Source: Eudorina sp. 2006-703-Eu-15 | Lineage: Eukaryota; Chlorophyta; Chlorophyceae; Chlamydomonadales; Volvocaceae | Direction: 5' to 3' | Assembly (NCBI GenBank): GCA_003117195.1 | Contig: BDSI01000006.1 | Location: forward strand, 310,001-374,000 | DNA: 64,000 nt | In this document: one piece after another, positions 1 to 12,243 of the stretch | Position numbering within the stretch: the stretch's first letter is position 1 | How the letters are laid out: each line of letters starts with the position of its first letter | Notes under the pieces: model-generated | What the model was told of the DNA's origin: nothing | Seen by the model: only the letters and a program-made list of their open reading frames with translations | The model's database searches: none | Translations under genes and position numbers: made by a program

Positions 1-2241
1 TCCGGTGGACGGCAAAGGTAGGGCGCGGTCTGCCGCCGGTCGACGTATGCTGGGGTGCGGATGCGGCAAGGTCATTACCAACAAACGACGAAGGTGGCGA
101 GGTCGCCAAAATTAAATGCTACGGGAAGGAAGAGGAGGAGCAGGAGGAGGGTGGGGGATTTCGAGTGGGGGCACTCTTGTGCCGGGATTGTCAGCCGCGC
201 TGGTCGGTGGTCGATTGGACGTCGATGGCCGATCTTGGCGCGTAGATCGCATTGATCACGGCTTGCACGTGGTGCTGCTTGGGGGGCGAGGTGGCCCCGC
301 TGGGACGAAGCCACTCGAGGTGTGTGTTTAATGAGAAGCCCACCCAGACCCGCTCAGGCCCGCGCGTGTGTGTGTGTTAACTGTGTATGTGTAGGAGTGT
401 GGGTAGAGAAAGCGCCGGCGCTGTAGGTAGGGGCTGGTCGCGCTGGCGGGTGCACAGATCCCTGTTGGCAGTGGCAGTATCCCTCCAGGGGGGGGCGGTG
501 CGGCGCTGTCCGCTAGAGCCGCCGGCTGTTCGCTTTGGCTGGGTACGACACCCAGGCAGTACCCTCCCTCGAAGAAGGGGCAGCGTGCGTTGGGTTGGCG
601 TTGGTACGGGCCTCCATTGTAATCCGAATGAGGAAATGCCCGAATGAGTCGGTTACGGCTGATAGCTGATAATAACAGCGGACCCCAACAAAGGGATCCT
701 CTTAGGAAGCCATGTTAAAAAAGGGCGGACCAGCAGTCAAGCCGCTCGCTCGCCGCACAGGCGCAGACGGACTGCGCAGACGCCGATTCGTACATGTACG
801 GCGGTCACGCAGCACGTGACATCCACAGAGCGACAAACTCCGTGTCCGCCTTGGATCGGTGTCGTACAGGCTGCCATGGCAGTCGCCTTGGGACTCGAGC
901 GACATCGGCGATTTGGTCAAGCGCGGAAGAGCGCAGGGTTACACCCAGGCCAAGGCAGTGAAGGCCTGCTTTCCGCGGAGGATGATCGACTGCCGCCTTG
1001 AGCCTATTCCAGTCATTGACAGCCCGCCTGAACAGCTGTACGGCCGTGGGACTGGATTCACAGGGCGGCGGGCGGCGGGCGTCCGTGCAGGGTCGTCTGC
1101 TTCCAGCGGCCTATCCGTGTAGGCTGTTGATCACAAGCGGACAGTGTGCGGGCCGGCCGGGTGGCTGGTGCTGGCGGGTCCGCCAGGTCTTCCAGCAATC
1201 AAATAGCTCTGAGCGTTTGCAGCTCCGTGGCACAGCCCACCTACGCGCAGTCGCGCTGTGTGGCCATGGCACTGCCCCAACGGAAAGAACCGCCGGGTGC
1301 CGCGGCATGCAGGTACGCGCCGTGGATGGATGGGGATGGGAATGGGGATGGGGATGGGGATTCATGTGGAGAGCCATGCTCTTGATCGATGCCCCGCTGA
1401 TGCTGATGCAGCAGCACTTGCCGGCGGGGAGGACCCGTGAGCAGCGAAGAAACGTAAACAGTATGTAGGCGGCGATGTGATTGCCGATTCGCTCAAACGT
1501 CATATCGAGCGCAGCTTGTCGCAGTAACATCGGCGGATTCCGCGCCCGCAGGTAGGATAAAGTTCATCCATCCGAGCGGTCAGCGCCCCAATGTTCAGAT
1601 CCTTAGGTGATTGACACTTTTGTCGCATGCCCCTATATCCTGAGGGCGGTTGTGTCGATTACTAGGGCAAAGGTGCGAAGCTGCGAACCGATTTGTCGGT
1701 ACCTTGGTCGTTGGGTGTTGTATGTAGTTCGTTGTTGCAGTTGTCGAGTTCCTACAATGAATTTGCAGTCATTTGCAGCGCCCCTCTACTTAAGTATAAT
1801 TCGAAAACAAAAATCTCTGCGGAGCTCGATTGTATCAACATCGGTGCTGAAACCGTTCATCATGATAAGGCAACTAGGCAACACATCAATGCCGGTTTCG
1901 TGCTTCATGTTGGTGCCTTTCATGACATCACCACACTATAAGTATTTGAAAATGACTTGTTATAGCTTGTAAAACGGATAATTGCGACTTTGTGAATTTG
2001 CAATGGCGGTTTGCGGTTGTGACGAAATCCCGTTGAGAGTCGAAACTGGAAACTCCAACTATGCAAAGCTGAGTTGACATAGTCAATTACGATCACCCTA
2101 CAATATGATATGCCTGTCCTGTACATGTCTTTTGCCAAGAACGACTCGTCGATCGGCCATTCTTACAACCTTATTTTGACCGACTATGTAATACAAATGC
2201 CATAACCACATCGTCTAGATAGATATGAGCTGCATGTCGTG
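1..2241. other. No gene recognised (left edge, includes AT-rich stretch)
   Basis: No conserved protein was recognised on either strand. Positions 1-1500 are GC-rich, with a GGGATG-type simple repeat near 1325-1365. Positions 1600-2230 are clearly more AT-rich than the rest of the window and probably hold the promoter and 5' UTR of the EXS gene that follows. The open frames here have no family resemblance and look like GC-rich chance ORFs. Confidence 0.5.
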
Positions 2242-4864
2242 ATGGACAGGTGTGCATCTGCTGGGGAGGAGGATGGCGAGCTGCAGCATCTGAAACTTTC
2301 TGTTGACGCACAGGACGTCAAGGCTTTGGAATGCGAGCTCGAGGAAATGGATATTATGGGTCAGTTGGAAAAGATTGAAGAAGTTTACCAGGTGTGGCAG
2401 TTGCGAACAATTGAACTGATAACTCGCAGGTGGTCGGCTGGGCCTGGTGCTGCACATGCGTGCTGGTGCTGGTATACCACGTACCTCGACTAAGCAGATT
2501 TTCACGCGAGCTGCAGCTGATCTACTTTCAGCCGATGGTGCCCATCACGTTCGCGTTGTGGCTGTGGGGTCACAATGTGCAGCGATTCCATGCGTTGGGG
2601 ATTGAGTACGAGCTATGCTTCAGAAAGGACAGAAAGTATCTTTTGCCTTCTGGGGACATTTACCGGGTAAGTTGCCGAGGCGGGTAGGGGCGGGTTGCGG
2701 CATGCGCATGAATCGCAGGTTCTCCGCACGGCATCGCCTTCAAATACCTCCCCTGCGGCACGTTTTGCCATGTGTAAATGTAGAGCGTGGATATAGTGAA
2801 CCACGCTGACCGTCGTGATAACTGGCCACGATTTGGCGCACACAACTAGGCCGGGCCGCCTTCAGATCTGCCCACCGCAGCCGGTGCCACAAGCCGACAG
2901 AAGTATCATTCACGTTCATTCTCCCGACAAGCTGTACACGCGATACAAAGAACTTCAATGCCCGGCCTCCCGTCATACCCTCTTCGGCCGTGTCCCAGAT
3001 CGCATTCTTCCTCACAATCGTCTGCCTCACCTGCGCCGCGGCCTTCTCGGCCCTGGCCGCAGCCGGCGCCGTTGGCAGCGCAGAGCTCACGGCCGTGGTG
3101 ATGTACTTCCTGTCCACGCTGCTGCTGGTGGCGCCTCTCGATATCATGGCGATGTCCTCGCGGCTCTTTTTCGGACAGACGCTGCAGCGCGTGCTGCTGC
3201 CGTTCCAGGAGGTCAGCTGGGCTGATTTCCTCATGGCGGACATTATGACCTCGCTCAGTAAGAGCATCGGGGACCTGGCGAAGACCGCAGCGGTGGTGGT
3301 CACAGGTGGGGTGGGGCGGCCGTCTGAGGGGATGGGCGGGTCGGTGGGACGCACGGTGGCTGCGGGATCGTCCTCGACGCGGCTGCCAACGCACTTATTT
3401 GGTACGTAGATCAGAGCTTCATGCAAATAGCTCTGGTGTTTGGTCTCCTGGTGCTGCTCCGGACTGAGTTGCCCTGTGTATGCATGCGTCGCTGTACGTC
3501 TGTTTTTTTAATTTTTGCGAGTGTAATTATTTACGGCTACCAAAAATAATAAATCAAATTTAGGAACTGCAATCAATTGTTTATTCGCTCGTCCGCGTCA
3601 ATATCTCGGGTGTGTTTCGGCATGGGTGCTACCCGCCGATTGCGCCCACGCTTTCGGCGCAAGGTCGCTATGTGCATGGGACAGCCATGGCAATCCGCCA
3701 AGCGATTTGCATACCCACGGCGTTGAGTTTGACGTCGTGCAAATAACCTGCGTCCAAAACAACCGGACTGCCCAACTTTTTCATTTTTAAATGCATAAAT
3801 TGTACATCTCCTTGCTTCACACAAAACCCCATAACCCGTGGTTGGATGACCCCGATCCCCAGGGCCGGCGCTCCACGCTCTGCTGGCCGCGGACCCTAAC
3901 GGCGGCAAACAGCTGGTTAGCTCATTGGCGCCGCCCGTGGTGCTGGCGATCTGTTTGCCGTACATCATCCGCTTCGTACAATGCATCATCGTCAATCGGA
4001 CTACGGGCAATCGTTCGCAGCTGCTCAACGCCGCCAAGTACGCGACCGCCTTCCCGGCGCTCATCCTGACCGCATTCGAACACGTACATCACGTCAAGGG
4101 CGAACCATTCGAACTGTACGGCTGGTGGATCTGCGCCGTGCTGCTCAACACGCTCTACTCGTTCTACTGGGACGTGGAGATGGACTGGGACATGCCCTGG
4201 CTTCAGCCAGGTGAGTCGTGATGCAGATGACCAACGGGGGATAAGGCGAACGAAGCGGGGGATGAGGGCTGGCTGTTAGGAAAGCGCCGGGGCCGTCCTT
4301 CTCGAACGCATCATCGCGCCGCACCGGCATGTTGTAGTACCGGGTATGTGGGGCCCCAGGGCGCGCCCGGTCGGTCACCCTGCTGTCAGTACTGTTCGCC
4401 TGTATGTCTTGCCGGTGTGGGTTCTTTCCGGCCCGGGGTGTGGGGATTGCGGCTGACGCGGCTCCGGGCTCTCTCCATCGGATCATCACCTCACGGCCGC
4501 CCGCCACCCTCTCCGCACAGGATGCACCCATGTCCTAGGCGTAGTGCGGCTGCCGGGCCTGAAGCCCGATGCGCTCTACAGCCGCGGCTGGTACGTGTGG
4601 GCCCTGATGTCTAACCTGGTGCTGCGGATGAGCTGGACGTATCGGCTGATGGGCGACCTGGAGCGCTACAAAACGGTGGCCCTGGCGTTGGCGCTGCTGG
4701 AGGTGTTCCGGCGGTACCAGTGGACGTTCATTCGGGTGGAGACGGAGTTACGCAAGCTGAGGGAGAAGAGCGAGCACGACCACGTGATAGATGGGTTGAG
4801 AGCCAACCACGAGCACCAAATAGACGGGTCCAAACAGCATGAGGTCTCGACGAGGACCTCGTAG
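2242..4864 (+). CDS. EXS-domain membrane protein (XPR1/ERD1/SYG1-type)
   Basis: Proposed exons are 2242-2391, 2430-2666, 2999-3305, 3863-4210 and 4521-4864 (TAG stop), about 461 aa, with matching phases throughout. The intron after exon 1 would be only 38 nt; an alternative acceptor at 2516 gives a 125-nt intron and about 432 aa. Family hallmarks appear in order: ALWLWGHNV in the first membrane segment, then SWADFLMADIMTSLSK, then YIIRFVQCI, LLNAAKYATAFP, LYSFYWDVEMDWDMPW, SNLVLRMSWTY and LLEVFRRYQWTFIRVE. These match the EXS domain of plant and fungal ERD1/XPR1 proteins, which are multi-span Golgi or plasma-membrane proteins linked to phosphate export and Golgi protein retention. No SPX domain is present, so it belongs to the short EXS-only class. 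The substrate cannot be read from sequence. The gene converges on the SR factor. A TGTAA at 5767-5771 is a possible but distant poly(A) signal. Confidence 0.85.
3412..3549 (+). other. Hydrophobic open stretch in EXS intron 3
   Basis: Within the intron between 3306 and 3862, an AG at about 3413 is followed by an open frame reading QSFMQIALVFGLLVLLRTE and ending at TAA near 3549. It is hydrophobic and could be an alternative 3' terminal exon. The phase-compatible splice from 3305 to 3863 recovers the conserved EXS sequence without it, so it is most likely intronic. The AT-rich end (3500-3560) resembles neither neighbouring exon. Confidence 0.2.
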
Positions 4865-5917
4865 GTGCATACGGCAACGCGCGGGGTGGGGGAGTGTAGG
4901 GGGGGGCGCGAGGTCCAGCTGCAGGAGTGCTGTCTTTCTGATGATCTAATATCCACGTTTTGACCATGAACCGCAATGAGATGGACGACATGCATGCATC
5001 GCATGCGTGGTGCAAGCTTGTGTGTATGCAAGCTCTGCTAAAGAGCCGCGGGTTAGTCCTACAAGTAGAGGCAAGGTTGGGCGCGATGAAGAGCGGAGGA
5101 CAGTGCGCATGGAGCGCATCCACGTTCAGCAAGGCCGTGTGTGGCTCTTGGCCCACTCCCAAGGGTTTTGCTTGGGAGGGCGTTTCCCACGTTGGAAACA
5201 CAGGTGTTGATATCTGACGCAAGAGGTGCTGATCTGTTGAGTCTGGTCCAAATGGTGTCAATAGTATAGATTATTCATTACTGAGCGTGTCTGTTCCGTC
5301 TCTAGGTCATTTCCGGCAGCCCCATCATCATGGCTCGATGCCGTCAAGGAAAACACCCCAGGAATCGCGCATCATCGCCACTCAGCAACTTATGGCAGCT
5401 GCCGCGGGAAAAACAGCGGCACCGTCTTCATTTCTCCATCCAACAGCTCCATTGATGGCCTTCGATCGTCCATCACAGCAGCTCTTGAAACCCCATCATA
5501 ACTTGCACATGAGACTGCATACAGAGCACTCCCATCCGAACCCGCCCTTAACCTATAGCAAGAGCACCCGCGGCCAACCCACCCCGGCAGCGTGGCGGTC
5601 CCGTCCACCAAAAAATACCGCTTTCGACCAGTCCTGCGCCTACGCGCTTCGCCCCTTGCCGTTAATCCTCACGGCGCTCCTCGTCCCGTGCTGGGCTGCG
5701 ACTCCTGGCTCCGCCCGGAGACGCTGACCGGCTCCGCGACCTGGAGGGCAGTTGCAGGTGTGCGCGTGTAAAATACCGGCATACCTTCCGAGTCTGATTT
5801 TAGTCACAAATAAGTTTGACAGAACCAGATTCTACAGAACCTTCAGCGTCCCTCCAACCGCGACTGGTTAGATTCCGTCCTCACAACCTTCGTGAAAGGC
5901 CCAACCATGACACCCCT
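4865..5917. other. Convergent intergenic region between EXS and SR genes
   Basis: This region holds the 3' ends of two convergent genes. No coding signal was recognised, and the open frames here are compositionally unlike the neighbours. A TGTAA lies at 5767-5771 on the + strand. Confidence 0.5.
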
Positions 5918-8139
5918 TCACCTGCTGCGGCTGCGGCTCTTGCTGCGAACAGGCGACCGCGACCGGCTCTTGCCCCGGCTGCGGCTGCGGCTCTTGCTGC
6001 GGCTCTTGCTCCGGCTCTTGCTCCGGCTCCGCGAGCGCGACCGGCTGCGGCTCTTGCTCCGGCTGCGCGATCGGCTCTTGCTCCGGCTCTTGCTGCGGCT
6101 CTTGCTGCGGCTGCTGCGCCGCCGCGCGGTGCCGCCGCCCGGGTTACCATCGCGGTCCTCACGCACGCGGATGCGGGCGCTGCGGGTCCGAACATTGCAA
6201 GATACACAAGCCGAGCAAGGCAGCCGCCACGAGGTCAGGTCTTGAATAAAACGAACGATGTTCGTGACAAGCAACGCCTCACTCGGGGCGCACGTGCTTC
6301 CAAACATGAGATTGGGCACAACCTGTGGCCCCAATCAGTGACCCTTCACCGCACCGCCAGGAAAGGGACACTTACGTGTCGTACGGATTGCGGAATTCGC
6401 TTCCATCCAGCTTGCGCAGAGCGCCCTCCATATCTTCCCGAGTGGCGTAGTCGATGAGGCCCAACATGCCGCGGCCGTCGCGCATGACCTGCGACAGAGA
6501 CCGGCAACATCCAGTGTCCTCAGCCATATGCCCAGCATAGTTCCCAGCACCATCCTCTCCTGCGTCCTTAAAGCCTGCATCCTCGAAGTTCAACTGAATG
6601 CAATGCACAACTTTTCTGGTGCTCGCAGTGCAGGGATTTGCATATGAATAACGTCGAGGGAGGTATCAAGCATCGCAGTTATCAACTGGTCCCCGGCCGG
6701 TCATGATCTTCAGTAGAGGCGGTTCGCAGCGCCCTGGTGCTCAAAAAATGCACTTACGACGCGGAGCGCAGGGAGGTACTCACTTGCGAAAACGTCACCT
6801 CTCCCGAACGACGCATGTGATCCTTCAGATCCTGCCACGAGCAGCTGACGGGCAGGCCGGTGACAATGACGCGGAAGTCGGTGCGGCGGCTCGGGCCAAA
6901 TGGGTTGGGCCCGAGGCTTCTAGAGCTGCCGCTAACACCACCGCCGCCGCCACCACCACCACCGCCCCCGCCGTAGCCGCCGCCGCCGCCGTAACCACCG
7001 CCACCACCCCCGTAGCCGCCACCGCCACCACCGCCGCCGCCGCCCCCATATGCACCGCCGCCGCCGCCGAACCCGCCGCGGCGTCCATGAGAAATCTCAA
7101 CCTGTGGCCGCCGTCAAATGGAAATCCAGTTCTATTAGTCCGTGTAATCAGTGCGTTGCGACCGGTAGCATGAACTGCGGACATGCACAACGTTGGCTGC
7201 GGACCGCCAATTCGCCGTACGTTGCTCGTGACATCATCAACGTGGCATCACCTTGAAGTCTCAGGCACACGAACTTTTCACAACCGAAACGGCATCACTT
7301 CTCAGACCCTTGTTCAGAAACGTACCCGCAGCCGCTGGCCTTGGAACTCAATCCCATCGCGGCCACGGACTGCGTCGTACGCATCCCGCGCGTCCTCGAA
7401 CTGCGGCAGTAGGACGGCAGCAAACAGTTCATCGGAAGGCCAATGATTGCAAGAGATGCTTCTTCTGGGGCGCGCGCATTGTTTCCATCCGCAGTGTGGG
7501 TACAATCGCAGTGTGTTTAGCGAGGAGGCTTCGGCTGTCACAGGCGACTCGTGGAATCCACGGTGACATCATCCATTTACAAACTGTTGTGACACGATGC
7601 GGGTGCCCACAAGCCACCCGACATGTACCCGGCGTGATATCCTTCTGCGACACGACTGATCCCCGTGAAGGCACACGAAAGTGGACGTCCGCGTCGCTGC
7701 ATACCTCGACGAACGCGAATGCCGGCGGACGAGGTCCAATCTGCACGGCAGCATTACAGTCGATCAATCTTGTGTTCGAGGAGGTAGGTCAAGCGAAGCC
7801 GCAGTACCACGGCAAGAATGCTAGGATGCATGATGTGCATCGTGAACAACCGATGCAGACATAGGCCAACACCCTGTTGTTGGGATGCATATGCACGCGT
7901 GCGCTGAACTAATATGCGGATACTGGCAGTTTTTGCACACGGGCATCCAGAGCCATTCCACTACGCGGGTTGTTCGCACATGTACCACACGAGGCATGAC
8001 ACATGCAAGCAAACACGCCCTGGCTCCTCACCTTGAGGTCGACGCTCCGTATCCGGCCATACTTGAAGAACAGATCCTCCACCTCGCGCTCCCGTACATC
8101 CATCGGCAGGTTGCCTACAAACACTCGCGTGTCACCCAT
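5918..8139 (-). CDS. SR splicing factor, SF2/ASF (SRSF1/SR34) type
   Basis: Six exons on the minus strand keep phase: 8139-8032, 7740-7705, 7400-7326, 7101-6784, 6488-6376 and 6179-5918 (TGA), about 303 aa. The N-terminus [17 protein letters not shown] starts RRM1, with RNP2 in RVFVGNLP and RNP1 in [12 protein letters not shown] spanning exons 2-3. A glycine-rich linker with [10 protein letters not shown] repeats follows (about 7090-6960). RRM2 carries the SR-protein signature [10 protein letters not shown] (about 6840-6810) and ends in LRKLDGSEF. The last exon encodes a tail of about 60 residues of RS and KS dipeptides. SF2/ASF proteins bind exonic enhancers and recruit U1 and U2AF in the nucleus; the RS tail is phosphorylated. 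Length is slightly above the usual 250-290 aa because of the linker. Family assignment is secure; the exact orthologue is not. Confidence 0.93.
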
Positions 8140-9814
8140 GGTGCTGAGCGACCCTCACCGCCCGCGGGGAAACCCCCAGCGTCTGTCGCCCTTGCCGCCT
8201 CGTGCCCTGGCAGGGCCCTGTGCGCCCTGTGTGCAAAGGAGGTACATAGAGAGAGACATCCACGTCCGCAGGAGATGGCGAGTGCGTCAGCGGAGTCCGC
8301 GGCGAAGCTGTCGGTTGCCGAGCGCGGTCAGCGCACTGCGGCTGTCGCAGGAAATGCGGCTCCCTCCCTCCACACGACGTCCGCCCAGGACCTCGTCCTT
8401 GCGGCCCAGTGCTCCCCGTCCGACTCCTCGTTGCGCCCACGCAAACATGGCGTCGCCAGCCATGAGCTGTTCGGTAAATGCAATCAACCGCCTTATGCCG
8501 CCGACCTGGCGTCAGTCAGCCGCCAAGTATGCGCAAAACTGGGCACCTGGACGTCCTCCGGGCTGTTAAGTCCAAAGGCGCCAAAGGTAGCTCGCCACTG
8601 GATGCGGCGCGATCCCCCTGTCCCGTCCCGTCCGAGGTCCTCTCCGATTGCACAGCTAAGGCGATGGGAGAGGAGGGCCTCTGGTCAGCGCGGCCCCCAG
8701 CAAGGAGCATTCTAACAGCTTGGTGCGGCCTCCAAAGTCAACTTTTTCGCGCGCCAACCGCCCAAGCAGGATCATATCCCACAGCATCAAGAATGTAATG
8801 CCAAAAACTCCAAGTGTACATCATTAGAAGGCGACCGCCAGACTCACCTAGTGCGTCTAACTTGAAGAAGGCGGCGCTCCTTGCAAGGCCTCCAGCTTGG
8901 ACAATTTAGAGGTCTGAGGCCTGATGCGTTTTGCAAAGAGTCGATGATAAGCTCCAATGTTTACAGTCGGCTTGAATTTTTTGCCCGTACTTCTACGGAA
9001 ACAACACCAGTAGTCCGAACTGACGGTATTGCATGAAAATGTTATATTATAACTAATCAAATTATCAATAGGTATGTGGGTCTGGACCCAGCTGCTTTTG
9101 CTTCATTCGACGGTCGGCGGGCTGCTCCCGCCCGAAGCTTTCCCCTCAACTGATCCGCCCCAGCCCCCAACCGAAACGTATCTAGCAAAACCTTTGTAGT
9201 CTGGAATCATTTTGTTGTGCACAGCAACAGTGGGTCTGCTGCCGTGTCATACCCTTGGTCATACACGGCCCTACTATCCTACCTGTCTTCCACACTCCCT
9301 GCTTTGCAACTGCCACTATGGTTATGCCTGTTCCACACCGCTTTCTGCACATGCGGTGCACCCCATCCTGCCTCCTCAGCAACTCCGAACCTCGCGGCCT
9401 TACAGGGCGGTCTTCCCCCCTGCCGCTTTCACCCGCGGTGCGATGCACGTGCTACTTTCTCAAGGCATCGTTCCTGGTCTCAGCGATGATGCCAAAGGAC
9501 GCTTTACGGAAAGCGCTGCCGCCGACTGCCACCGACTGCCACCGACGGCCGTCGCAATTTTACCACACATTGACACAAATGGACACATCGCTGAGGGCCC
9601 CCCCCCTCGGCGGTCGGCGCGGGGTGACTCCCCGACACGTCGCGGGGTAGCTAGCTACGGGAAGCTGGTAGCTGGTAGCTACGGCGCTATACCAAGCCGA
9701 GTGCGGAGCCGATCGGGCCATGGTCGGACGCCGCCGCAGGCGCATATGATATGATCCGCTGCAGCATGGGGCCTGCCTCCTCCCACAGATGGTCACACCA
9801 AGCACCGACACGAA

Positions 9815-10100
9815 CACACACACACACGCACACACGCGTTTCCCGGGCGCTCTCGTGCATCTTGTCGTACAACTGACACACACACTAACACTAACACACA
9901 CACACAGTCAGTGTTTGGTGAGGAAGCTTCGGCTATAGCCGATGGCTGTCACCGATGACCCGCGGGGTCCGCTGTAACATCCTTCATAAAAACACACATA
10001 CACACACAGCTCAGTTATCTTTTACACACACACACACGCACACACACACACACGGCGGCTCAGTTTTCTTTTACACAAACACACGTGGACACACATGGAC
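9815..10100. repeat. CA-rich dispersed repeat (family B), compound copy
   Basis: Alternating CA tracts are punctuated by CTCAGTTATCTTTTACACAC (about 10013) and GGCTCAGTTTTCTTTTACAC (about 10056). The same CTCAGTT-TTTTACACAC module recurs near 36230, 59555 and 63785, so this is a dispersed element and not only a microsatellite. Confidence 0.6.
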
Positions 10101-10700
10101 ACGACCGCCCCCTTCTCGATGCACCAGTCACCAGTCACGAGTACACAGGCAATGGCGACCCGGGCGGACGGCGACGACGGACGTCTCCCCGCCGGGCCGT
10201 GGCGACACTGGGCGGGACACCCCCACAGCACACTCACTCAACTCGGAAGCCGTCTCGCGAAACATCTGGAAACACGTATAAACGAATGCGGTAGTGGCCA
10301 CGCCAAGTGCAGGGTGGTAAGTGCGAGAGCGCCCACCCAGCTCCCGCTCCCGCTCCCGCGCCGCGGGGGACCCTCCCATAGCGGGTAACGCAACGCAGCA
10401 GCGAGCTGTTGGCGCACGCGACTCTCTCACCGACCGCTGACCCGCCAGTGCACAACCCCAGCGAAGCGAGAGAGATGACATCACCGCCAGGGCCCCGGGG
10501 GCTCCCCACGCGCGGCAGCGCGCGCCGCTCCGCCCTCCGGGCCTCCTGCTGTGGCTCTCGCAACCGTCCTCCGTCTGCGGCCTCACACTCCCCCCGGCAC
10601 CTGTCGTCCAAACGTCATTGCGCACGGCGTACACGCTGCAATGAACACACACGCCCAGCCCACGCGCTGTCTCATCCCGCCGCCAGCAAGGGAGGGACGG

Positions 10701-10723
10701 GTATAGGAAATTGGTAGACATAT
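10701..10723 (-). repeat. Family A repeat core, intergenic copy
   Basis: The minus strand reads ATATGTCTACCAATTTCC followed by TATAC, the core of the dispersed family A element. This copy is not next to a recognised splice site. Confidence 0.65.
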
Positions 10724-11372
10724 CTCCATCTCTGATGAACTGGACCAAGGTGCGGCCAGCTGGCCGCGGAATAATGCTCCGGCGACGCCGCCCGCGGGCG
10801 CATCGCTGCTCTACCTGTGCGGCCGCGGATGCATATGGAATCCTCCTCCTACGGATGTACACAAAGGACAACCTCTCCGTACAATATATGTACGAACATG
10901 TACGACAAAATGCGACGGTCTACGTGATGCATGTGCGCGAAGCAGCCGCGGTGATTACGCGGGAGCTTTTTCGGCATCATGAGCAGAGATGCTCCGTCGG
11001 GTCCGGTGCACCTACCCTTGAGATCACGACAGTCGAACCGGCTCACGCCTACCCCCACCCCCACCCCATGACTGCGCCGCACACGCACTCCCGCGATGCC
11101 CTCTTCCGCAACCTTCAGCTCTGCCGTTGGTCCTACGCCTCTGACATCCTGAGACCTTTACCCCCCCCCCAACACACACACACACACACCACCCCAACTC
11201 CCGACCCCCACACCCCATAATCCCCGCGGGCACCGTCACCAACGCACACCATGTATGTTGACCCGCAGGCTGTTGACTGCCGGGCCGCGGTTGCCCGCCG
11301 ACCCGGCTCAGGCCCGAAGGGTCGAAGCCCAACGCGGCGATCAATGCACGGACCCCCACCGCGACGCGGCTG

Positions 11373-11401
11373 AAACCCTAAAACCCTAAAACCCTGAAAC
11401 C
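11373..11401 (+). repeat. Interstitial telomere-like repeat (CCCTAAAA)
   Basis: Two CCCTAAAA units are followed by a degenerate CCCTGAAA. CCCTAAAA is the complement of TTTTAGGG, the Chlamydomonas telomere unit. The tract is too short to be a chromosome end and is internal to the window. Confidence 0.7.
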
Positions 11402-12140
11402 TGGCCCGAGGGTCCGCCCCCTGCTCAGTGCCTAAAACCTGACCCAACGAGTTCCAACCAGGCCCCCTCCGGCCGCCCCCCCGTGATCGCCTGGTGGGCG
11501 TCCCGGAGGCTAGTGCGCCCCGCCCCAAGAGGCAGCCCCACCGGAACCTCGGACCCCTCCCTCCGAGGTGGCATCGGGTCGTGGGTGCCGCGCTTCTATT
11601 TGTTTTGGTCCTGACCCAGATCGCAGAACAGCCCGAATGCCCGTAGCGGTCGCCCGGCCGGAAGGCCTGCGCCGCGTCGGTCGGCAACGTGCCATGTGCA
11701 CCCTCCCTCCCTCCCGCAGCGTTCCCCTTCCACCTCCTCCACCTCCTCCTCCTTCTCGTGTCACCCCGAAACCAAAATCCCCTCATATGCCCCCACCAAC
11801 CACCAACCACCAAGCTGCCCTCCAAGGGCCCCGAGCACATCCAATCCTAGGTGCACTGCCAGCACTTACTCCACCTGGCGTCTGTGGCCCATGACCCCCT
11901 GTTGCCCTTCGTACCCGGACGTCGGTCAAGGCTGCGAAAGCGCAGAAGTAACACCCAACTGGGAGTCGCGGTCGTTTCCGGGCGTTGCCCTCCTCCCCAA
12001 ACCCCGTATTTGCACCCCAATCTGCCTCTCTTTCCCAGTCCCGCTGTCCCCCGAGGATCTGTCTTCTCGAGTACCCCCGCACACCCTCTTCCTCCGAAGG
12101 CGACCGGAGGGGCCCTCCATAACTCCCTCCCTCCCTCCCT

Positions 12141-12170
12141 GTCCACCAATTCCCTACATCCCTCCCTCCC
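12141..12170 (+). repeat. Family A repeat, diverged copy
   Basis: ACCAATTCCCTACATCCCTC followed by CCTCC runs resembles the family A core plus its pyrimidine tail. It lies just beyond the SEL1L-like stop codon, on the opposite strand. Confidence 0.45.
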
Positions 12171-12243
12171 TCCTCTTCCCCCCTCCCCAAATATGTTTGC
12201 CGGTTTCCTACACGGTACCTCCCTCCCGGACTCCCAGAGGCCC

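Larger units (their letters stand above)
8140..12243. other. Gene-free 4-kb region rich in simple repeats
   Basis: No conserved coding sequence was found. The 8140-8800 stretch is probably promoter and 5' UTR of the SR gene. The 9815-10100 stretch is dense in CA tracts and carries the GGCTCAGTT-TCTTTTACACACA repeat. A copy of the TACCAATTTCCTATA repeat lies at 10701-10723 and a telomere-like tract at 11373-11401. The part nearest 12243 is the probable 3' UTR of the SEL1L-like gene. Long minus-strand frames at 11133-11840 are arginine/glycine-rich with no family resemblance. Confidence 0.5.

Noticed and set aside
5892..6245. Plus-strand L/R-rich repeat frame
   Set aside because: It is the antisense of the RS-dipeptide exon of the SR protein.
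11133..11840. 235-aa minus-strand frame as a possible extra gene
   Set aside because: It is R/G-rich, contains the telomere-like tract, and shows no conserved motif or neighbouring exon.
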